DNA of 40,792 bases from Hymenobacter profundi (GCF_019334315.1 NZ_JAHWGL010000037.1:1-40792), one strand, 5' to 3'. Counted from the stretch's first letter, positions 24,110-32,726 are shown. Translations and numbers: made by a program. Notes: a model not told the origin generated them from the letters alone.

Positions 24110-24847
24110 ATGTCCAACATTATCAAACCAGGTGAAGACGAAGTGGGCTTCACTAAGCCGCTGTATGCCCCCATTAAGCGTCGTTCTTTTTTCATGTATG
24201 CTGGCGCTACTGCCGGTATAACCGCTCTAGCACTAGCTGGTTGCAACGATGACAGCGACAACACCTCTATGCCTAACATGGTGGATGTTGGCTCTAGCAG
24301 CCTTGGCGTTTTGAACTACGCTTATGCTTTGGAACAACTTGAAGCTGGTTTCTACACTAGCCTTCGGGAAGGTACGTATTATAAAGGTTTGGCATCAGGC
24401 ACCGCTGAAAAGCAGATTCTGGACGACCTGTATTACCACGAAGTGATTCACCGCGAATTTTTCAAGGCTGCGTTGGGTACTAATGCCATCAAGGCACTAG
24501 AGCCTGATTTTTCTGCCATTGATTTCAACTCACGTGCTTCTGTATTAGGAGCAGCCAAAACGTTTGAAGACTTGGGAGTAGCTGCTTATAATGGTGCTGG
24601 ACGCTATATAGCTACTGATGCCACCGGACTACAGTACTTGGTTATTGCCGGCAAGATTGTATCTGTAGAGGCCCGTCATGCATCCTTGATTCGCGACTTG
24701 GTATTGGAAGGCTCGTTTGTTGATTCTGACGTAGTAACCATTGGCACAAACGGCTTGGAGATTTCTAAAACTCCGACAGAAGTGGTAGCAGCAGCCAATC
24801 AGTATTTGAAGGAGGGCTCGAAACTCAATGTTTCCAACCTTGTGTAA
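24110..24847 (+). CDS. Ferritin-like domain protein (Ferritin_2), Tat-type lipoprotein, cassette 1 gene A
   Basis: The 245-residue protein has a twin-arginine-like segment (KRRSFFMYAG, Arg24-Arg25) and a lipobox ALAGC with Cys45, so it is probably exported folded and lipid-anchored. The rest is a four-helix ferritin-like domain of the PF13668 type with the expected di-iron ligands: Glu75/Glu78 in 'EQLEAGFYT', Glu111 and His114 in 'HEVIHREFF', Glu153 in 'FEDLGVAAY', and Glu187/His190 in 'VEARH'. It precedes a second Ferritin_2 gene by 42 bp. Ferritin_2 proteins have no settled function; iron oxidation, storage, or protection against desiccation and peroxide are possible. It uses more A/T-ending codons than most neighbours. 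Confidence 0.88.
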   Translation: MSNIIKPGEDEVGFTKPLYAPIKRRSFFMYAGATAGITALALAGCNDDSDNTSMPNMVDVGSSSLGVLNYAYALEQLEAGFYTSLREGTYYKGLASGTAEKQILDDLYYHEVIHREFFKAALGTNAIKALEPDFSAIDFNSRASVLGAAKTFEDLGVAAYNGAGRYIATDATGLQYLVIAGKIVSVEARHASLIRDLVLEGSFVDSDVVTIGTNGLEISKTPTEVVAAANQYLKEGSKLNVSNLV

Positions 24848-24889
24848 TCTACACAGTATCCTTTCTCCTATCTAAAATTTGCCTTCAAT

Positions 24890-25903
24890 ATGAACTTCTT
24901 CCAAATACTATCCGAAATCGAGAAGACTGATCCAGAAGTTTTCGAACGTTTCGATTCCCGTCGGCGTGTATTTAAACACATGACTGGCTTCGGCAAAAAG
25001 ATGACAGCCGCTGCTTTGCCTTTAGCAATGGGCTCCATTTTCAATAAAGCATACGGTCAAACTACGAGTGCTCCCTCTATACCAGATGTACTTAACTTCG
25101 CGTTGAAGCTGGAATACTTAGAGGCTTACTTCTACAATATTGGTTTGCAGGGTGACGGCACTATTGGCAATAATACAACCTCGGCTGCTCAGACTTCTTT
25201 GCGTGGAAAAATGAGTGCTCAGAATGTAGCTGCTCTGCTGAAAATTCGCACGGACGAAAACAACCACGTGAATTTCCTAACTGATGCTCTTAAGAAAGCA
25301 GGTGCTACTCCTATTACTGCCCCAATGGTGTCGCAGTTCGACTTTACGGGCGGCAAAGGTAATGGCAACGGCCCCTTTGCGGATGTATTTTCCAACCCAG
25401 CAACATTTCTAGCTGTAGCTCAGTCTTTGGAAGACACTGGCGTTCGTGCATATAAGGGTGGTGCTCCTTATCTAGCTTCGAATGATGATATCTTGACAGC
25501 AGCGCTCAATATTCACTCGGTAGAGGCTCGTCACGCTGCTCGTCTGCGTGCTATGCGACGTGCTGGTGCTATGAGTACGGCTCCTGCTACAGTAGCTGCT
25601 GGCACTGACCCAACCACCTCACCTAAGAGCTGGATTTCGGGCCAAGACGGTGGTGGAGCTTCACCTGCACAGACTGCTGCCATTTATGGTGCTGGTAATG
25701 CCCCAGCCTATACTCCAGCGGGTATCACGTTCCCTGCTGAAGATAACGTAACTCAGGGCGGCGTGAATTTGCAATCCACTTTGGCTTCGCTGAATTTCCC
25801 AGCTTCGGCTTTCTCGGAAGCGTTCGACGAGCCCCTACCTGTACCAACAGTGCTAACCATTGCTAGCACTTTCACAGTAACGGGTAGTACCTTCTTCGCC
25901 TAA
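24890..25903 (+). CDS. Ferritin-like domain protein (Ferritin_2), exported, cassette 1 gene B
   Basis: This 337-residue protein starts with a conserved head (MNFFQILSEIEKTDPEVFER) also seen in the gene B of the second cassette. Then come SRRRVFKH (residues 23-30) and a hydrophobic stretch ending in 'FNKAYGQ', so export, probably Tat, is likely without a lipid anchor. The ferritin-like domain has ligands Glu75/Glu78 ('EYLEAYFY'), Glu123/His126 ('TDENNHVNFL'), Glu181 ('EDTGVRAYKG') and Glu212/His215 ('VEARH'). A Pro-, Thr- and Gly-rich C-terminal extension of about 110 residues is not part of the domain. It probably acts together with gene A, since the pair is repeated downstream. Confidence 0.88.
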   Translation: MNFFQILSEIEKTDPEVFERFDSRRRVFKHMTGFGKKMTAAALPLAMGSIFNKAYGQTTSAPSIPDVLNFALKLEYLEAYFYNIGLQGDGTIGNNTTSAAQTSLRGKMSAQNVAALLKIRTDENNHVNFLTDALKKAGATPITAPMVSQFDFTGGKGNGNGPFADVFSNPATFLAVAQSLEDTGVRAYKGGAPYLASNDDILTAALNIHSVEARHAARLRAMRRAGAMSTAPATVAAGTDPTTSPKSWISGQDGGGASPAQTAAIYGAGNAPAYTPAGITFPAEDNVTQGGVNLQSTLASLNFPASAFSEAFDEPLPVPTVLTIASTFTVTGSTFFA

Positions 25904-25924
25904 TCTTTAGGAAAGAGACTATAT

Positions 25925-25954
25925 AAAAGGGTATGCCGCGTGGCGTACCCTTTT
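25925..25954 (+). terminator. Terminator after ferritin-like cassette 1
   Basis: Outer arms AAAAGGGTA (25925-25933) and TACCCTTTT (25946-25954) pair, with further GCC/GGC pairing inside. A T-rich stretch follows. It separates cassette 1 from cassette 2. Confidence 0.75.
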
Positions 25955-26063
25955 GTGCTTTTTGTGGGTTCCATCCGCTATTCAGTCGGAACTAAGTAAC
26001 TTTACCAGCGCCTATATCAGATTTATAGTGAATCTGCGTTGAAAGCCTGTTTCGCCTTTGTGT

Positions 26064-26807
26064 ATGTCCGATAAGCTTACTCCTTTCTTCACATCTACTC
26101 CCCTGCCACGTCGTACGTTTTTGCGGGCGGCAGGCGCAACGGTTGCTACCTCTACGCTGGTACTGGCGGGTTGCAGTGACGATGATGATGAAAACACGCC
26201 TGCTACGCCTGTCACGCCTCAGCTGTCCTATACCAATAACGTACGGAACATCACTGCCAACAATGTTGTATTCAACTATTTGTATAGCCTACACCAGTTA
26301 ACGCTGGCTTTTTATCAGGCAGTGGTAGCGGCTTTCCCTACGGGTATGACGACAGCGGAACAGGCTGGCTTCACCGATCTGCGCGACCATGAGTTGATCT
26401 ATACAGAGTCGTACAAGTATCTGTTAGGCGCCAACGGAATTGCCCCACTAGACTTCACGTTTGCTACCCTTACTCTTACTACTCGTGCCGGCGTGCTGGC
26501 TGCGGCTAAAAAATTCGAGGATTTGACCGTAGCGGCCTATAACGACGTTGTCGTGCGATTCTCCACGGATAATACTGGTAAGGAGTACTTGCTATTTGCG
26601 GGTAAGATTGCCTCCGTGAAGGCCCGCCACGCCGCCTACGTGCGCGACCTGGAGGTATCTGGCTCTTTTGCCGGTACCGATGTAGTAAGCAATAGCGGCG
26701 ACTTGGCTGGACTTGATATCATGCTGGCTCCATCGGCAGTGGTTACGGAACTGGTCCCCTACTTCAAAGTAACCGTTGTTACTTCCGATACAGCCGCTTT
26801 AGCTTAG
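26064..26807 (+). CDS. Ferritin-like domain protein (Ferritin_2), Tat-type lipoprotein, cassette 2 gene A
   Basis: The 247-residue paralogue of the protein at 24110 has a clear Tat lipoprotein signal: PRRTFLRAAG with Arg16-Arg17 and lipobox LAGC with Cys37, followed by an Asp-rich spacer. The Ferritin_2 ligands are kept: 'LHQLTLAFYQ' (here the first Glu position reads differently from cassette 1), 'DHELIYTESYKYLLG', 'FEDLTVAAYN' and 'VKARHAAYVRDL', in which the ExxH Glu is replaced by Lys-Ala context. Several usual di-iron residues therefore appear changed, so its metal site may be altered. I chose the ATG at 26064 rather than the TTG at 26058. The gene B partner starts 20 bp after its stop. 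Confidence 0.87.
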   Translation: MSDKLTPFFTSTPLPRRTFLRAAGATVATSTLVLAGCSDDDDENTPATPVTPQLSYTNNVRNITANNVVFNYLYSLHQLTLAFYQAVVAAFPTGMTTAEQAGFTDLRDHELIYTESYKYLLGANGIAPLDFTFATLTLTTRAGVLAAAKKFEDLTVAAYNDVVVRFSTDNTGKEYLLFAGKIASVKARHAAYVRDLEVSGSFAGTDVVSNSGDLAGLDIMLAPSAVVTELVPYFKVTVVTSDTAALA

Positions 26808-26827
26808 TCTCGTCTGCCCTTTCGCGT

Positions 26828-27718
26828 ATGAATATTTTAAAACTACTGGTCAACCTGACCGAAGCCGATCCGGAACTGCTTGCTCGGCTGGGCTCGCGCC
26901 GCGAAGCTCTTACCCGCTTGGGCTCCCTCACCGGCAAGGCGGCCGTAGCCACGGCGCCTCTAGTGCTGGGCTCGGCGCTGCGCCAGGCCTACGGGCGTGG
27001 AGCACAAACCATTACCGACTCGCTTTCGCTAGCGCTTACCCTGGAGCTGCTCGAAAACAACTTTTATTCGCGGGCGCTGGGTTTAGTACCCAACACGCCC
27101 GCCGTGCCTGCCGGGTTTATTCCTGCTGATTTGCGGCCGGGTATTGTTACGGTGCAGCAGCACGAGCAGCAGCACGTTGCCTTCCTCACGCGGGCGCTCC
27201 AGGCATCCGGCGCTGATATACCTACCAACCTTAACTTCGATTTTACGGGTAGTAAAAACGGTACGCAGAGCGCACCGTTTGCCGACGTATTCAGCAACTT
27301 CGACACGTTCTTGCAAGTAGCTCAATTGTTGGAAGACACCGGAGTTCGCGCCTACAAAGGCCAACTTGCCACTGTGCAAAGCGACCGGGTGTTTCTAACT
27401 GCGGCCGCTCGAATTCACTCGGTAGAGGCCCGGCACGCGGCCCACATCCGGACCCTGCGCCGCAACCGCAACGCCACCGTAAAGCCTTGGGTCAGCCCCA
27501 CAGACCAATCCATCACGACGGCTGGCCTGACCGATGCCGTGTATGCGGGCGAGGAAAACACCACCCAGCGCGTAGCCGGTCAAACCATTCCGTTCGATCA
27601 ATTACCCATTGATGCAGCGGGGGTAGGGCAGACCGCCTTACAGAAAGTGCAAGCCGCTTTCGATGAGCCCATGACGGCCACTACCGCCAGCAATTTAGCA
27701 GACCTATTTATATACTAG
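26828..27718 (+). CDS. Ferritin-like domain protein (Ferritin_2), exported, cassette 2 gene B
   Basis: The 296-residue paralogue of the protein at 24890 begins with a similar head (MNILKLLVNLTEADPELLAR), then 'LGSRREALTRLGSLTGKAA' and a hydrophobic segment ending 'LRQAYGRGAQ', probably an export signal. The ferritin-like ligands are retained: 'LELLENNFYS', 'QQHEQQHVAFL', 'LLEDTGVRAY' and 'SVEARHAAHIR'. The C-terminal tail is shorter than in cassette 1. Codons are much richer in G/C at third positions than in cassette 1, so the duplication is not recent, or one cassette was acquired. Its stop is followed by a strong hairpin terminator. Confidence 0.88.
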   Translation: MNILKLLVNLTEADPELLARLGSRREALTRLGSLTGKAAVATAPLVLGSALRQAYGRGAQTITDSLSLALTLELLENNFYSRALGLVPNTPAVPAGFIPADLRPGIVTVQQHEQQHVAFLTRALQASGADIPTNLNFDFTGSKNGTQSAPFADVFSNFDTFLQVAQLLEDTGVRAYKGQLATVQSDRVFLTAAARIHSVEARHAAHIRTLRRNRNATVKPWVSPTDQSITTAGLTDAVYAGEENTTQRVAGQTIPFDQLPIDAAGVGQTALQKVQAAFDEPMTATTASNLADLFIY

Positions 27719-27747
27719 AATATAGCAAAAAGGCGGTTTTTCAAGAT

Positions 27748-27794
27748 AAAGCCACAAAAAAGGGACGTGTATGGCGTCCCTTTTTTGTGGCTTT
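27748..27794 (+). terminator. Terminator after ferritin-like cassette 2
   Basis: A perfect 20-bp stem (27748-27767 with 27775-27794) has a 7-nt loop and A and T runs within the arms. Confidence 0.85.
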
Positions 27795-27926
27795 AAAATT
27801 TAATTTCCGGATTGTCTGATGGTTAGCAATTAGCCTTGCATAAATTACCACTCTACCTAACGCTTGTTCGTATAACGGTTCGCCCTCCCCACCCAGTAAT
27901 CCACCCGCTATTGAAAACCACCCACC

Positions 27927-28118
27927 ATGTTAGAGTACACCAAAACCATCCTATCCAAGGTTAGTTTCGACAAGTTTTTATTTGAAAAGGAGCTACGCAA
28001 AGCGCTTCGCACGATACTACCCGAAGAAGTAGCCCAGTTTAAGGAATGGTGCTACGCCCAGTTTGCCAAAGTCTACCGCGTTATTCTAAATCGCGCCTTT
28101 GGTCAACTAGCCATCTGA
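27927..28118 (+). CDS. Small hypothetical protein, 63 residues
   Basis: A 63-residue protein starts with a standard ATG ([19 protein letters not shown]). It is Lys-, Phe- and Leu-rich and predicted to be mostly helical ('[20 protein letters not shown]'), with one Cys and no signal peptide. I think similar short proteins occur in related genomes, but I cannot verify this. Its last 12 bases overlap the end of queG on the opposite strand. The function is unknown. Confidence 0.6.
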   Translation: MLEYTKTILSKVSFDKFLFEKELRKALRTILPEEVAQFKEWCYAQFAKVYRVILNRAFGQLAI

Positions 28119-29093
28119 TTCCGCCACCCCCCTACCCGCCGATGCCCCAGCATCGGCGGTTTGCGTTACAAACAGGATGTTGCGCTGCAAGCCCGCATAG
28201 CCCGTGCGCTTCACTGCCGATTGCCGAAACAGCTCAGAAAATAGCTCATGCGTGATTTCCTGCCAGTCAGTAGCGCGCAGGTGCTTGAACTGCGGGTGCG
28301 CCTGAAACTGCGGCTCGTTGTGCGCCTGGGCAAAACGGTTCCAGGGGCACACATCCTGGCAGATGTCGCAGCCAAACACCCAATTGCCAAATTTACCGGC
28401 TACTTCCTGCGGTATCTGGTCTTTTAGCTCGATGGTGAAGTAGCTGATGCACTTGCTGCCATCTACCACGTAGGGCTCCGTGATGGCACCCGTCGGGCAG
28501 GCATCCACGCACTTGGTGCAGGTGCCGCAGTAGTCTTTGATGGGGCCGTCATAGTCCAGTTCTAAGTCCAAAATCAGCTCAGCAATGAAGAAAAAGCTGC
28601 CGGTGCCAGGTCGGATTAGATTACTGCTTTTTCCTACCCACCCCAAGCCGCTTTTTTTGGCCCACACCTTATCCATCACCGGCGCCGAATCCACGAACAC
28701 GCGCCCGCCTACCTCCCCTACCTCCTGCTGGATATCAGCCAGCAAGGTTTTCAGCTTATCCTTGATGACAAAATGATAATCCCGGCCGTAGGCGTACTTG
28801 CTAATTTTGAGCGCGTCTGGGCCGTCGGGCTGCTGGTCTTCCTCGGCGGGGTAGTAATTCAGCAGCAGCGACACCACTGATTTGGCGCCCTCTACCAGCA
28901 GGCGCGGATCGAGGCGCTTGTCGAAGTGGTTGGCCATGTAGGCCATTTTGCCGTGGGCGTTGCGGTTGAGCCAGTTTTCCAGCCGCGGCGCTTCCTCTTC
29001 CAGAAACTCCGCCTTCGAGATACCGCAGTACATAAAGCCCAATTCGGCAGCGCGGCGTTTAATGAAGGCAGTATACTGAGCGGTAGGAAGCAT
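28107..29093 (-). CDS. queG: Epoxyqueuosine reductase
   Basis: QueG reduces epoxyqueuosine in tRNA to queuosine using cobalamin and two [4Fe-4S] clusters. The 328-residue protein shows the N-terminal DUF1730 region ('[20 protein letters not shown]'), '[19 protein letters not shown]' and the residues for cobalamin and substrate binding ('YGRDYH', 'GWVGKS'). The double cluster motifs are '[16 protein letters not shown]' and '[11 protein letters not shown]'. Length is within the family range; the C-terminal HEAT-like extension of some members is absent. The start ATG at 29093 is followed by a normal QueG N-terminus. No other queuosine genes are present. Confidence 0.96.
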   Translation of the reverse strand: MLPTAQYTAFIKRRAAELGFMYCGISKAEFLEEEAPRLENWLNRNAHGKMAYMANHFDKRLDPRLLVEGAKSVVSLLLNYYPAEEDQQPDGPDALKISKYAYGRDYHFVIKDKLKTLLADIQQEVGEVGGRVFVDSAPVMDKVWAKKSGLGWVGKSSNLIRPGTGSFFFIAELILDLELDYDGPIKDYCGTCTKCVDACPTGAITEPYVVDGSKCISYFTIELKDQIPQEVAGKFGNWVFGCDICQDVCPWNRFAQAHNEPQFQAHPQFKHLRATDWQEITHELFSELFRQSAVKRTGYAGLQRNILFVTQTADAGASAGRGVAESDG

Positions 29094-29193
29094 GAGGATA
29101 ACAAAGGTCGGCTGAAAAGCCGAAACGCCCCACCAGTGGTGAAGCGTTCCAAAAGCAAAACCAGTTTTCCCGTTCCGGTCAGCAACATCTACC

Positions 29194-29541
29194 TTAGGTT
29201 AGTTCGATGTCCATGCGACGTAGTAGACCCTGCTGCAACGTGTATATATGCTTCACTACTCCATCAAATAGCAGTTTATCCTGCAAGTCCCTGACTACCT
29301 GGTGAACGGTAACTTCCAGGGTTCCATCTTGTCTGGCCGTGCATTCAACTGGCTCAACCCTAGGGTTTATTTCCGACCATTGGCGTGTCCAATAACCCCG
29401 AATAGCCGCATGGCCACTCACATAGCCTCCTTCAAACGCCTTAGGCCACTGAACCTCAGAATGCATGGTTGTAAGCGCCGCGTCAATATCCCGAGCATTG
29501 AAAGCAGCGTACGCTTTAGTGATTAATTCTTGGTTTTGCAT
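29194..29541 (-). CDS. NTF2-like / SnoaL-like small protein
   Basis: This 115-residue protein has the cone-shaped NTF2-like fold signature: a first helix '[20 protein letters not shown]', then 'MHSEVQWP', and a final beta section ending in 'LRRMDIELT'. The ATG at 29541 is preferred over a longer reading from 29595 because the family starts there. Such proteins may be enzymes, ligand binders or stress proteins, and no catalytic residues can be assigned. It lies 100 bp upstream of queG on the same strand. Confidence 0.8.
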   Translation of the reverse strand: MQNQELITKAYAAFNARDIDAALTTMHSEVQWPKAFEGGYVSGHAAIRGYWTRQWSEINPRVEPVECTARQDGTLEVTVHQVVRDLQDKLLFDGVVKHIYTLQQGLLRRMDIELT

Positions 29542-29693
29542 CGCTATGTTTTTGATTTTACGATACCAGTTTACAGGTGTTCTTCTTAGCGACAAGATAG
29601 TCTGCGTATGATCCGAATTTTAGTTTAGCAGTCACTGACGTATATAACTGTATTCGACACGGTGATCTGTGCTAATTAACATCCTTAACACAT

Positions 29694-29738
29694 AAAAGCG
29701 CTCTAAAATAGCTTGTCATACTATTTTAGAGCGCTTTT
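29694..29738. terminator. Hairpin terminator downstream of ruvB
   Basis: An 18-bp perfect stem (29694-29711 with 29721-29738) with a 9-nt loop and flanking A and T runs lies just beyond the ruvB stop on minus. Confidence 0.85.
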
Positions 29739-29761
29739 TGACTAGTACCTGAGCGTGCAGA

Positions 29762-30808
29762 TCAACTAAACAACTCCCCCGTACTCGTATTGCCGCGCAA
29801 ATGCTGAGGCATTTGCCTACCCAAATGCAAGTAGGCAGCTTCGGTGGCCTCGCGGCCGCGGGAAGTACGCTTGATGTAGCCTTCCTGAATCAGGAACGGT
29901 TCGTACACTTCCTCAATGGTTTCGCCTTCTTCACCGCAAGCCGTGGCAATGGTGCTGATGCCCACCGGGCCACCTTTGAACTTGTCGATGATGGTGCTCA
30001 GGATGCGCTTGTCCATATCGTCGAGGCCGCGGGCGTCTACGTCGAGGGCGTTGAGAGCAAATTGGGCAATATCGACGGTGATGGTGCCTGTTCCCTTAAT
30101 CTGGGCGAAGTCGCGGGTGCGGCGCAGCAGATTGTTGGCAATACGGGGCGTACCGCGTGAGCGGCGCGCAATTTCATAGGCCGCATCCTCATAAATCGGC
30201 GTACCCAGGATTTCGGCTGAACGCTGCACAATGCTGGTCAGCAGCTTGGCGTCGTAATATTCCAGGCGCGAATTGATGCCGAAACGTGCCCGCAACGGCG
30301 ACGTGAGCAAGCCTGAACGGGTAGTAGCACCAATGAGCGTGAAGGGCGACAACGAAATCTGCACCGAGCGCGCATTCGGACCCGAATCGAGCATGATGTC
30401 GATGCGGTAGTCCTCCATAGCCGAGTACAGGTATTCTTCTACCACCGGGTTAAGGCGGTGAATCTCGTCGATGAAGAGTACGTCGTGTGGGTCGAGGTTG
30501 GTGAGCAAGCCGGCTAGGTCGCTGGGCTTGTCGAGCACTGGGCCGCTGGTCATTTTAATGCCTGCGCCCAACTCGTTGGCAATGATGTGCGACAGCGTGG
30601 TTTTGCCCAGGCCGGGAGGTCCGTGCAACAGCACATGGTCGAGGGCATCGCCGCGGCGTTTGGCGGCGGCCACAAAGATTTTCAGGTTCTCGACTACCTT
30701 GTCCTGTCCGGCAAAGTCGTCGAAGCTAAGCGGGCGCAGGGCCTTGTCAATATCTTTGTCCGTGGCGTCGTAGTGCTCGTCGCCGCCAGTGAGGAAGGGT
30801 TCACGCAT
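29762..30808 (-). CDS. ruvB: Holliday junction branch migration DNA helicase RuvB
   Basis: This hexameric AAA+ motor drives branch migration with RuvA. The 348-residue protein has Walker A '[10 protein letters not shown]', Walker B '[10 protein letters not shown]', the sensor and arginine-finger region '[18 protein letters not shown]' and a C-terminal winged helix with '[17 protein letters not shown]'. The start ATG at 30808 (MREPFLTGG) is 3 nt from a -7 box, so the message has almost no 5' leader; a TTG 6 bases earlier is the only alternative. No ruvA or ruvC is next to it, which is common in this phylum. Confidence 0.98.
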   Translation of the reverse strand: MREPFLTGGDEHYDATDKDIDKALRPLSFDDFAGQDKVVENLKIFVAAAKRRGDALDHVLLHGPPGLGKTTLSHIIANELGAGIKMTSGPVLDKPSDLAGLLTNLDPHDVLFIDEIHRLNPVVEEYLYSAMEDYRIDIMLDSGPNARSVQISLSPFTLIGATTRSGLLTSPLRARFGINSRLEYYDAKLLTSIVQRSAEILGTPIYEDAAYEIARRSRGTPRIANNLLRRTRDFAQIKGTGTITVDIAQFALNALDVDARGLDDMDKRILSTIIDKFKGGPVGISTIATACGEEGETIEEVYEPFLIQEGYIKRTSRGREATEAAYLHLGRQMPQHLRGNTSTGELFS

Positions 30809-30811
30809 ATG

Positions 30812-30819
30812 CAAAGGTA
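30812..30819 (-). promoter_or_regulatory. -7 box directly upstream of ruvB
   Basis: The minus strand reads TACCTTTG, an exact match to TAnnTTTG, with 3 bases between its end and the ATG at 30808. No TTG is seen at 17-23 bp upstream. Confidence 0.5.
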
Positions 30820-30930
30820 AGCGGATTGTGGTTGGCTATAGAACAGCACCATTCCGTAATTTGTCCCATTACATTAGCATTTTTTCAACCGGCACATACA
30901 TTACTAATACCAATAGTATAAATGAAACAA

Positions 30931-30974
30931 AAAACCGCGCTGGCGTTTCGAATATGAAGCGCCAACGCGGTTTT
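30931..30974. terminator. Hairpin terminator between ruvB and the DUF4332 gene
   Basis: Arms 30931-30945 and 30960-30974 pair over 15 bp with one mismatch around a 14-nt loop, with A and T runs at the ends. It lies just after the stop of the minus-strand DUF4332 gene at 31016. Confidence 0.8.
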
Positions 30975-31015
30975 CTGCTGGGTGGGATCTAGGGCAACAG
31001 CTGTGCCCGTATTAC

Positions 31016-31426
31016 TTATTGATAGGAAACTTCTGGCTCCAGGCTCTTGGCATGATTCACAATATCAGCCATTTGCAGCATATCAGGCACAGCATTTACT
31101 ACTTGGTGTTCCTTATTGAGGGCTACGAGCTTGCTGTGCAGGCTGAACGGCGAGCGGCCCCGCAGATCGAGCATGGTGGTGATGCCGGCTTGCTCTAAGA
31201 GAGCGGTCAGGCCAGGCTCCAGCCCGTCGATACGCGACAAGTCAGCGTAGTTTACCCATTTAAAGATCTTCATTTCCTCGATACCCGTGTTGCGGGCCAG
31301 CTCGCGGCGGTCGGCGGGTGTACGTGCTGCGCGCAGTAGCGCGTCTGACGTCATAATGCCTTCCTGCTCGAGGGTAGCTGCTTGTTTAGCCGAAATACTT
31401 TTGATAGAATTGATTTGATAGTGCAT
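31016..31426 (-). CDS. DUF4332 domain protein (helix-hairpin-helix-like)
   Basis: The 136-residue cytosolic protein shows two helix-hairpin-helix-like units: 'SISAKQAATLEQEGIMTSDA' and 'LSRIDGLEPGLTALLEQAGI'. This arrangement fits the DUF4332 family (PF14229). HhH units often bind nucleic acid, but no DNA role is established for the family. The start ATG at 31426 is supported by a well-formed promoter 42 bp upstream. It has no operon partner and its transcript ends at the hairpin at 30931. Confidence 0.8.
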   Translation of the reverse strand: MHYQINSIKSISAKQAATLEQEGIMTSDALLRAARTPADRRELARNTGIEEMKIFKWVNYADLSRIDGLEPGLTALLEQAGITTMLDLRGRSPFSLHSKLVALNKEHQVVNAVPDMLQMADIVNHAKSLEPEVSYQ

Positions 31427-31727
31427 GTGTATGAATTAGGTGAATGATTTATTTAAAATTGATAATACAAAGGTACAAAAAATAATATATAAATGCAATT
31501 TAAATAGACCGCATTGCCAAATAAAAATTACACATCACAGCCTTTTTATCATTATAAATAACTGTTACAAAGCACTATAAATTCATATTATTCACTATAA
31601 TTTATTTTTACAATTTTATATCATGCTTTAATTAAAGAAGAGTAAATAATAAATATATAACCCATGTTTTTATTTATTAAAAAGATATACTGAAGCAACA
31701 ATTCAGTCTTCTTCGCCACCTTTGCAC
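31427..31727. other. AT-rich divergent intergenic region
   Basis: About 300 bases, strikingly rich in A+T compared with the genes on either side, separate two divergent genes. It holds the promoter for the DUF4332 gene near its left end and a -7-like box at its right end. There are multiple A and T tracts, which would favour bending or binding by nucleoid proteins. No coding frame or clear hairpin was found. Confidence 0.7.
31468..31498 (-). promoter_or_regulatory. Promoter of the DUF4332 gene (-33/-7)
   Basis: On the minus strand TTG (31498-31496), a 20-bp spacer and TACCTTTG (31475-31468) fit the phylum consensus very well. The leader would be about 35 nt. Confidence 0.7.
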
Positions 31728-32723
31728 ATGCTTTCCTTCACGCACTCGCCTGACCACTCTCTGCGGCCTTTGCCGCCTACTACCTATGCCCAACTAGCGC
31801 CAGCCTTATCTGCGCTGGGCATGGCTACGCAGCACTTTTTCCAAGTGCCTGCGGCAGCAACGGCTCAGGAAGCCATTACCGCACTCACTCGTCTAGATGC
31901 CCCTACCGTAGCCCAACTGGCGGGGCTAGCCTCCAATGCCGAGCTGGAAGAAACAATAGCCACCCGGCCGCTCCGCTTCTACGACTATGTACTGCTGGGT
32001 AGGGCGGCACTAATCAGCCCGCTAGGCGCGGCAGTGCGCGCCTACCTGCGGCAGCACATGCAACTCTCGGATGAGGAATTGGAAAGCCTTTTCACGTATT
32101 GCCTACAGCTTAGCGCTGAGTTGGAAAATGCGCTAGAGCAGTTTCTGGCCGGCCCGAGTGGCCCGGCGGCCCTGGCACCGCTGCGCCGCCGCCAGCAGCA
32201 GATACAGGCGGTTTTTGAGCAGCACGAAGCCAGCCTGCGCCCGGCGTTACCACCGGCCGCTACCCTGGGTTTCGATGAGGGGCGTTTGCAATTGTTGCGC
32301 TTGGCGCTGCTACTCACGCAGGAATTGCGTCATACCACGGCGGCCTCAGCGCACCCTTTTCTAAAAGCCCTACCCTCACTTACCACGTTATCCGACTCGG
32401 CCATAGAAGCCATTACCACGCGGCTGAGCGCAGTGGAAGCCGGCGAGCGGCTCCCGCTAAGCTTACCGGAGCTGGTGTTGCTTTACCAGGTACTGCACGT
32501 GTGCGCGCTGGCTTTTGTATCGGATGTGCTGGGCACACTGGGACTAGAGGATGCCCTACCCCTCGCCGACTATCCTGTGGCGGCTACCCCTGGCACCAGC
32601 CGCCAGGCCGTGGCCGCCCTGGCAACGGGTTTTATTGGTTGGGTTGACCGGGAATTTGGCCAAGAGCCCACCGTGCAGCAGGCACGGCAGGAAATAGCGG
32701 CGCTGGCTGAGCTATTGGGGTAA
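31728..32723 (+). CDS. Hypothetical protein, 331 residues
   Basis: The protein is not recognised. It is Ala- and Leu-rich (about 40 percent by eye), helical, without a signal peptide, membrane segment or Cys-rich motif. Segments such as 'DEELESLFTYCLQLSAELEN' and 'LAPLRRRQQQIQAVFEQHEA' look like amphipathic helices. I see no catalytic signature. The ATG at 31728 is 3 nt after CACCTTTG, one mismatch from the -7 consensus; a TTG 6 bases earlier is the alternative. The gene stands alone and is followed by a hairpin. Confidence 0.8.
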   Translation: MLSFTHSPDHSLRPLPPTTYAQLAPALSALGMATQHFFQVPAAATAQEAITALTRLDAPTVAQLAGLASNAELEETIATRPLRFYDYVLLGRAALISPLGAAVRAYLRQHMQLSDEELESLFTYCLQLSAELENALEQFLAGPSGPAALAPLRRRQQQIQAVFEQHEASLRPALPPAATLGFDEGRLQLLRLALLLTQELRHTTAASAHPFLKALPSLTTLSDSAIEAITTRLSAVEAGERLPLSLPELVLLYQVLHVCALAFVSDVLGTLGLEDALPLADYPVAATPGTSRQAVAALATGFIGWVDREFGQEPTVQQARQEIAALAELLG

Positions 32724-32726
32724 AAA

